Under the pieces are notes generated by a model that saw nothing but the letters and a program-made list of their open reading frames with translations, searched no databases and was not told the origin of the DNA. Below, piece after piece: positions 56,500 to 64,000 of a stretch of DNA of 64,000 bases; within the stretch, counting starts at the first letter, position 1, and each line of letters begins with the position of its first letter. Origin of the DNA: Haematobia irritans (taxonomy: Eukaryota; Arthropoda; Insecta; Diptera; Muscidae); NCBI RefSeq assembly GCF_050003625.1, contig NC_134399.1:220900975-220964974 (forward strand), given 5' to 3'. Made by a program: the position numbers and the translations under genes.

Positions 56500-57420
56500 T
56501 CAGGAAAATTGGATTAAAACTACGTATTCTAGAAGCCCAAGAAGTAAAATCGGGAGATCGGTCTTTATGGGGGCTATATCAAAACATGGGCCGATAATCA
56601 CCATTCTCGGCTCATTTCTTTATTTTCCTAGAATACCACTAGATTTTCAATTTCAGGCAAATCAGATAGAAAATACACTTTCTATACGCCCAAGACCCAA
56701 TATCGGGTAATCAGTCCATATGGGCGCTATACCAAAACATGGACCGATAGGCACCATTTTCCGTACACTTTTTGGTGGTCCTAAAATACCTCTAGATTTC
56801 CAATTTAAGACAAATTGGGTAAAAATTACGGATTCTAGAAGACCAAGAAATAAAATCGGGAGACCCGTCTATATGGTGGCTATATCAAAACATGGACCGG
56901 TACTCACCATTTTCGGTACACGTCTTTAGGGTCCTAGAGAACCTCTAGATTTCAAATTTCAGGTAAATTGGATGAAAACTACGGATTATAGAAGCCCAAG
57001 AAGTAAAATCGGGAGGTCGGTCTTTATGGGGGCTATATCAAAACATGGGCCGATAATCACCATTCTCGGCTCATTTCTTTATTTTCCTAGAATACCTCTA
57101 GATTTTCAATTTCAGGCAAATCAGATAGAAAATACACTTTCTATACGCCCATGACGCAATATCGGGTAATCAGTCCATATGGGCGCTATACCAAAACATG
57201 GAGCGATAGGCACCATTTTCCGTACACTTTTTGGTGGTCCTAAAATACCTCTAGATTTCCAATTTAAGATAAATTGGGTAAAAATTACGGATTCTAGAAG
57301 ACCAAGAAATGAAATCGGGAGACCCGTCTATATGGTGGCTATATCAAAACATGGACCGGTACTCACCATTTTCGGTACACGTCTTTAGGGTCCTAGAGAA
57401 CCTCTAGATTTCAAATTTCA
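56500..57420. repeat. 459-bp higher-order duplication in the B array
   Basis: About 56500-56960 and 56960-57420 are direct copies at an offset of exactly 459, three 153-bp monomers (for example gtctttatgggggctatatc at 56561 and 57020). A few substitutions separate them. Confidence 0.9.
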
Positions 57421-58229
57421 GGTAAATTGGATGAAAACTACGGATTATAGAAGCCCAAGAAGTAAAATCGGGAGATCGGTTTATATGGGGGCTATTTCAA
57501 AACATGGTCCGATAATCACAATTTTCGGCACATCTCTTTATATGCCTAGAATACCTCTAGATTTCCAATTTCAGGCAAATTGGGTAAAAACTACGGATTC
57601 TAGAAGCCCAAGAAATAAAATCGGGAGACCGGTCTATGTGGGAACTCTACCAAAACATGGACCGATATCCCCCATTTTCGACACACCAATTTGTGGTCTT
57701 AAAATATTTTCATATTAAATATTAAAAGATTTTCAATATCAGGCAAATCGGATAGAAAATACACTTTCTAGACGCCCAAGAAGTAAAATCGGGAAATCGG
57801 TTTATATAGGGCTATATCAAAACATGAACCGATAATCACCATTTTCGGTACATTTTGTGATGGTCCTAAAATACCTCTAGATTTCCAATTTCTGCCAAAT
57901 TGGATAAAAACTAATGTTATAAAAACAAAACCCAAAATCCCAAATGGGGAGGTCGGTTTATATGGCGACTATATCAAAACTTGGACCGATATAGCCCATC
58001 TTCGAACTTGACCTGCCTGCAAACAAAAGACGAAGCTGTGCAAAATTTCAGGAGCATAGCGCCATTATTGAAGTCTGTAGCGTGATTACAACAGACAGAC
58101 AGACGGACATGGTTATATCGTCTTAGAATTTCTCCCTGATCAAGGGAGGAATTTTATATAGCCGAAAATCGATATTTCGATGTGTTACAAACGGAATGAC
58201 AATCTTATTATACCCCCGTCACCATTCTA

Positions 58230-58514
58230 CACACAAAAAAAATCACGAACATTTTTCCAACTATAATTTTAATTGAGTTTTAAAACATATTCAATTAAAA
58301 ATTTAATTAATTCAACAAATTTTTTAATTGAAACAAAAATCAATCACAAAAATAAAAGTATCAATTAATTTTTTAATTGGATCAATTAACTTTTTAATTG
58401 ACCTTCAATTAATTTTTTAATTGATACTATCATTTCTGTGATTGGAGACATTTCAATTAAAAATTAATTGGATCAATTAATTTCGTGATTGAATCAGAAA
58501 AAAAATTTTGTGTG
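58230..58514. mobile_element. TA-target MITE, 285 bp
   Basis: Flanked by TA (58228-58229 and 58515-58516); removing it restores the DINE terminal hairpin ATTCTATGGTGG. Ends CACACAAAA and, inverted, CACACAAAA. Extremely AT-rich interior full of CAATTAATTTTTTAATTG-like palindromes. Non-coding; Tc1/mariner-type by target site. Confidence 0.88.
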
Positions 58515-59000
58515 TATGGTGGCACCTAAAGTACCTCTAAATTTCAGACAAATTGGGTAAAAACTACGATTTCTATAAGCCCAAGAAGTAAACTTGGGAG
58601 ATCTGTCTATTTGGGGGCTATATCAAAACATTCACCGATACACGACATTTTCGACACACCTCTTTTGGTCCTAAGATACTTTAAATTTTCAGTTAAATTT
58701 GGTTAAAAACTACGGTTTCTATAAACCCAAGACCCCAAATCGGAAGGTCGGTGTATATGGGGACTATATCAAAACTTGGACCGATAATGGGCTATCTTCG
58801 AACTTGACTTGTCTGCAGACAAAAGACGAGTTTATGCAAAAATGCTGGAAGCTTTCATTATGGAAGTCTGTAGCGTGATTACAACAGACAGACGAACACG
58901 GTTATATCGTCTTTGGAATTCTCCCTGATCAAGAATATATATGCTTTATATAATCGGAAATCGATATTTCGATTTATCACAAACGGGTATTAACCCTCTG

Positions 59001-59162
59001 TATCATAGTGTAGACTGTAGGCAACATACCGTTCGAATGCCTCAAAATTAATAGAAATAACTTCTTTAGCTCAATCACGCACTGTATCCCGTGGTTTACA
59101 TACTGAGCTAATAAACTTGTAAAAATAGAACAATTAGGTGGCACTACTTACATTTCTTTATG
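59001..59162. other. Short unassigned stretch
   Basis: Nothing recognised; it ends at the hAT target duplication. Confidence 0.4.
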
Positions 59163-59170
59163 GTATTTAC

Positions 59171-60080
59171 CAGGGCTGTGGAGCCGGAGCCGGAGTCTTG
59201 GAGTCGGAGTCTTGGTGTCGGAGTCTGAAGATTTGCTGGAGTCGGAGTCGTAAAAATTTTTCACTTCACATTTTTTGTAACTAAGCAAGTTTTTACGCAA
59301 ATTAGTTTCCATTGCGTTATTCATTCCATCAATGTACAGTATGAGTGTAAATGAAAATCAACTTCCAATTACGGCTATCTTTTTATGTTTCCTAGAATGT
59401 TAGACTAGAAGATGGGCTGGATCATATCATATCATCATATCAATTTATTTGAAATATTTCGAACAATCGAAATATTTTTTTTTAATTTTATTTTAAGGCC
59501 ATATACATATGTGGAATATTGACAGAAAATTTTTTAAAAGTTGTTTTTTATAGAAAATTTTGTCAAAATATTATTTCTATAAAAAGTTTTGTCAAAATTT
59601 TATTTCTATAGCAAATTTTGTCAAAATTTTATTTCTATAAATAATTTATTCAAAATTTTATTACTATAGAAATATTTTTTTCTATAGAAAATTTAGTCAA
59701 AATTTTATTTCTATAGAAAATTTTGCCAAATTTTATAGTAATAGATTTTTTTATCAGAAAATTTGGTCAAAATTTTATTTCTATAGAAAATTTTGCCAAA
59801 ATTTTATAGTAATAGATTTTTTTATTAGAAAATTTGGTCAAAATTTGATTTCTATAGAAAATTTTGTCAACATTTTATTTCTATAGAAAATTTAGTCAAA
59901 ATTTTGTTTCTGTAAAATATTTTGCAGGATTTTATTTATTAAACAAAAATTTTTCTAAAATTGCATATTTATTGATAATTTTTTCAAAATTTTATTTCTA
60001 TAAGAAAAAATTGTCAAATTTTATTTTTGTAGCAAATTTTCTCAAAATTTTGGCAAAATTGGCCCGACTCCACAGCCCTG
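59171..60080. mobile_element. hAT-type element (CAGGGCTGTGGAG ends) with satellite
   Basis: 910 bp flanked by the exact 8-bp duplication GTATTTAC (59163-59170 and 60081-60088). Inverted ends CAGGGCTGTGGAG(C/T)CGG. Next to the left end is a GGAGTC hexamer-like repeat (59180-59250). Most of the right half (59545-60050) is 29-bp satellite in plus orientation. No transposase. A different hAT family from the CACGGTTGCC MITE, yet it carries the same satellite. Confidence 0.92.
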
Positions 60081-60088
60081 GTATTTAC

Positions 60089-60308
60089 GAAAAAGTGCCG
60101 GTTTGTGTGACTTCAAAAAAATAATAAAAAATTGTTGTGCTTGTGTTTTATGTGTAATCTTGATAAATTGGAGAGGTAAGTATTTGAGCTTTATTGTAGA
60201 ATGTTCTTTTTGAACAATTTTTACGTTTTTTGGTTTTGGTGGCAAATAATGTTTGTCAACACACCCAATTAGTGGGAGTTTCTCTTCAAATAATAAAAAT
60301 AAATGATT
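60089..60308. other. Short unassigned stretch
   Basis: AT-rich, no features recognised. Confidence 0.4.
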
Positions 60309-61841
60309 AAACAAGTATATACGGCCGTAAGTTCGGCCAGGCAGAAGCTTATGTACCCTCCACCATGGATTGCGTAGAAACTTCTACTGAAGACTGTCAT
60401 CCACAATCGAATTACTTGGGTTGCGGTAACACTTGCCGATGGCAAGGTATCTTAAAACTTTCTAACACCGTAATATATACCACATAGTCCATACGTGGTA
60501 TACATTAAACTAAAAAAGGCCGATTAAATACGTATATATTTAAGTTTAAATTTTCTATAAAAATAAAATTTTGACAAAATAAAATTTTGACAAAATGTTC
60601 TATAGAAATAAAATTTTGACAAAATTTTCTGTAGAAATAACATTTTGACAACGTTTTCTATAAAAATAAAATTTTGTTAGATTATTTTTGGCTCGAGTGG
60701 CAACCATGATTATGAACCGATAAGGACCAATTTTTGTGTGATTGGGGATCGCCTATATATAACTATAGACTGAAAATCTGGGGATCGATTTATATGGGGG
60801 TTATATATAATTATGGACCGATATGGACCAATTCTTGCATGGTTGTAAGATACCATATACTAACACCACGTACCCAATTTCAACCGGATCGGATGAATTT
60901 TTCTCCTCTAAGAGGCTCCGGAGGTCAAATCTGGGGATCGGCTTATATGGGAGCTATATATGTAATTATGGACCGATATGGACCAATGTTGGCATGGTTG
61001 TTAGAGACAATATACTAACAATACGGACCAAATTTCAATCGGATCGGATGACTTTTGCTCCTCTAAGAGGCTCCGGAGGTCAAATCTGGGGATCGGTTTA
61101 TATGGGGGCTATATATAATTATGGGCCGATGTGGACCAATTTTGGCATGGTCATTAGAGACCATATACTAACACCATGTACCAAATTTCAGCCGGATCGG
61201 ATGAAATTTGGTTCTCTTAGAGACTCCGCAGGCCAAATCGGGGGATCGGTTTATATGGGGGCTATATGTAATTATGGACCGATGTGGACCAATTTTTGCA
61301 TGGTTGTTAGAGACCATATAGCAACACCATGTACCAAATTTCAGATGAAATTTGCTTTTCTTAGAGGTTCTGCAAGACAAATCGGGGGATCGGTTTATAT
61401 GGGGGCTATATATAATTATGGACCGATGTGGACCAATTCTTGCATGGTTGTTAGAGAACATATACTAACACAATGTACCAAATTTCAGCCGGATCGGATG
61501 AAATTTGCTTCTTTTAGAGCAATCGCAAGCCAAATTTGGGGGTCCGTTTATATGGGGCTATACGTAAAAGTGGACCGATATGGCCCATTTTCAATACCAT
61601 CCGACCAAATCAATAACAACTACTTGTGCCAAGTTTCAAGTCGATAGCTTGTTTCGTTCGGAAGTTAGCGTGATTTCAACAGACGGACGGACGTACGGAC
61701 GGACATGCTCAGATCGACTCAGAATTTCACCACGACCCAGAATATATATACTTTATGGGGTCTTAGAGCAATATTTCGATGTGTTACAAACGGAATGATA
61801 AAGTTAATATACCCCCCATCCTATGGTGGAGGGTATAAAAA
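60309..61841 (+). mobile_element. DINE-1-like element, family A
   Basis: Left terminus AACAAGTATATACGGCC with hairpin (TTCGGCC-A-GGC..., slightly decayed). A short satellite run in minus orientation (60535-60670) ends in an hAT-MITE end (ggctcgagtggcaacc). Family-A monomers run 60710-61550, then a GACG run and the right-end hairpin CCTATGGTGGAGGG-TATAAAAA at 61841. The 274-codon frame is a monomer artefact. Confidence 0.7.
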
Positions 61842-61852
61842 TACGTATATTT

Positions 61853-63540
61853 TATTATACCCACCACCATAGAATGGTGACGGGGGTATAATAAGTTTGT
61901 CATTCCGTTTGTAACACATCGAAATATCGATTTCCGACTATATAAAGTATATATATTCTTGATCAGGGAGGAATTCTAAGACGATATAACGATGTCCGTC
62001 TGTCTGTCTGTCTGTCTGTCTGTTGTAATCACGCTACAGTCTTCAATAATGAAGCAATCGTGCTGAAATTTTGCACAAACTCGTCTTTTGTCTGCAGGCA
62101 GGTCAAGTTCGAAGATGGGCTATATCGGTCCAGGTTTTGATATAGTCCCCATATAAACCGACCTCCCGATTTGGGGTCTTGGGCTTATAGAAATCGTAGT
62201 TTTTATCCAATTTGCCTGAAATTTGAAATCTAGAAGTATTTTATGACCATACAGAGGTGTGCCAAAAATGGTGAGTATCAGTCCATGTTTTGGTATAGCC
62301 CCCATATAGACCGATCTCCCGATTTTACTTCTTGGGCTTATAGAAACCGCAGTTTTTATTCAATTTATCTGAAATTGGAAATCTAGAGGTATTGTAGGAC
62401 CACAAATACGTGTGCCAAAAATTGTGAGTATCGGTCCATATTTTTGAATAGCCCCCATATAGACCAATCTCCCGATTTTACTTCTTGGGCTTATAGAAAC
62501 CGCAGTTTTTATTCAATTTATCTGAAATTGGAAATCTAGAGGTATTGTAGGACCACAAAAACGTGTGCCAACAATTGTGAGTATCGGTCCATATTTTGGT
62601 ATAGCCCCTATATAGACCGATCTCCCGATTTTACTTCTTGGGCTTATAGAAACCGCAGTTTTTATTCAATTTACCTGAAATTGGACATCTAGAGGTATTG
62701 TAGGACCACAAATACGTGTGCCAAAAATTGTGAGTATCCATGTTTTGGTATGGTCCCCATATAAAACGACCTCCCGATGTGGGGTCTTGGGCTTATAGAA
62801 ACCGTAGTTTTTATCCAATTTGTCTGAAATTGGAAATCTAGAGGTATTTTAGGACCATAAAGAGGTGTGCCCGAAATGGTGAGTATCGGTCCATATTTTG
62901 GTATAGCCCCCATATAGACCGATTTCCCGATTTTTCTTCTTGGGCTTCTAGAATCCGAAGTTTTTATCCAATTTGCCTGAAATTGGAAATCTAGAGGTAT
63001 TTTCGGGTCATAAAGAGGTGTGCCGAAAACGGTGAGTATCGGTCCATATTTTAGTATATTTGCCTGTATCGGTCCATATTTTATCTGATTTGCCTGAAAT
63101 TGTAAATATTCTGGTATTTTAGGCTCACAAAATCGTGTATCGGATTAAGTTTTTATCGGTCCATTTGGTAATGCCTCCATATAGACCGACTTCACTTCTT
63201 GAGGGTTAGAAGGAGCACTGATCATGAAAATTGCTTGAAATTCAATGTAAAATTTCCAGATTTTACTTCTACAGATTTAAGATTTCAAATCAATAACGTC
63301 TTGATTTATAATTTTCTTGCACACTTACAAGAGATGTTAATGATTCCTCTAAAACTCAAACAAAAATGGTTCTTATAAATCCTGAATTTGATATAGTCCT
63401 CATAGGTGAAATCTTTAAATTTATCTTCGGGAAGTGTCCTCAAGCCCTCCTAAAATTTCAAAGGAAACCCAAATATTTGGTTCATGGTGGTGGGTATTTA
63501 AGATTCGGCCTGGCCGAACTTACTGCTGTATATACTTGTT
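61853..63540 (-). mobile_element. DINE-1-like element, family B
   Basis: Complete on the minus strand: right-end hairpin at 61858 (TATACCCACCACCATAGAATGG), GTCT microsatellite, B monomers 62110-63060, single-copy body 63130-63480, left hairpin TTCGGCC-T-GGCCGAA and GTATATACTTGTT at 63540. Its body (gttcttataaatcctgaatt) closely matches that of the element at 86-810 and of 53793-55920. Confidence 0.72.
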
Positions 63541-64000
63541 TTTTTGTTATCATCTTTAATACAAAATCCTACAAATCGGAGTTCATGAGTGATAGAGGGT
63601 TAAACCAGATTTTCAGCATTTTGTATTAGTTTAAATTTTGTGTTTTATGAAATGAACGAAAGAAAGAAAACAAAATTAAAGGCAAATTAAAAATCACTAC
63701 TTTGCAGACGAAAAAGTGCCATCTACGGTGTGCTAGACTAACTACAGTACTGTGAATGGACTTGAGACGTCTATATCTCTCTTGGTCTATGATATCATTC
63801 ATTTGCACAAGTTACAAAATACCAGGTGATCCAAAGCAACACATTTTTATTGCACTAAATATAAATTGTATTTTCAAACATCCATTTAAACTTTGACTGT
63901 CATAATCTAAAAGGTCAACTTTTCGACTGAATTTGTCTGACAAGAAAACTAAATTGATACTGATAAACTTCATAGTTTTTTTTCTCAATGGTTCGCATTT
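63541..64000. other. Unassigned end of window
   Basis: No gene or repeat recognised. Confidence 0.4.

Larger units (their letters stand above)
55970..59000 (+). mobile_element. DINE-1-like sequence, family B, two partial elements
   Basis: Begins in the single-copy body without a left terminus. B monomers run 56040-57990, with GACA run and right-end core to the terminal hairpin at 58201-58229 and 58515-58525, which is split by a MITE. A second, shorter run of monomers and a decayed right end (aatatatatgctttatataa) follow at 58525-59000. Open frames here reflect the 51-codon period. Confidence 0.6.

Overview
This is repeat-dominated nuclear DNA from an insect, most likely a muscoid fly (inference from the types of transposable elements and the AT-rich composition). 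I found no host protein-coding gene, rRNA or stand-alone tRNA. Every coding stretch I can recognise belongs to a mobile element: a LINE reverse transcriptase, a BEL/Pao pol, a LINE endonuclease, two DD37E Tc1/mariner transposases (one intact, one dead) and a truncated mariner-type transposase. Most other open frames are by-products of tandem repeats whose period keeps a frame open.

Four repeat types make up most of the window. (1) DINE-1/mini-me-like non-autonomous elements of about 1.4-2 kb have a left hairpin (TTCGGCC-N-GGCCGAA), a 153-bp monomer array in two families (A and B), a GTCY-type microsatellite, and a right-end hairpin around CACCAT/ATGGTG. (2) A 29-bp AT-rich satellite lies inside hAT-type MITEs that have CACGGTTGCC ends and 8-bp target duplications. 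(3) A tRNA-headed SINE ends in AACCT repeats. (4) Several TA-target and 8-bp-target DNA transposons are nested in one another.

Layout. 10-10113 is a near-perfect tandem duplication of a 5.03-kb unit containing DINE-like elements, SINE pieces and satellite; the satellite continues to about 11.5 kb. 12.9-15.3 kb is a 5'-truncated LINE with an open 728-codon frame. 15.31-19.56 kb is a five-level nest (hAT in hAT, then DINE, pogo-type MITE and fold-back). 20.4-26.8 kb holds a SINE and a DINE-like element that was invaded by a SINE (itself invaded by a Transib-like element) and by a TA-MITE carrying another SINE. 27.76-31.83 kb is a dead DD37E element carrying DINE arrays. 33.2-38.6 kb is a LINE endonuclease split by a BEL/Pao element that contains a 362-bp inverted duplication. 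39.2-46.8 kb is satellite carrying a truncated mariner-type element and a Penelope-like inverted repeat with hammerhead-type motifs. 46.8-63.5 kb alternates DINE-like elements, hAT elements and an apparently intact DD37E transposon at 50125-51421.

The genes do not form a pathway. The useful content is the insertion order, which exact target duplications make readable, together with a few elements that may still be functional or are structurally odd: the intact DD37E element, the Transib-like element, the hammerhead motifs and the TE-borne satellite.
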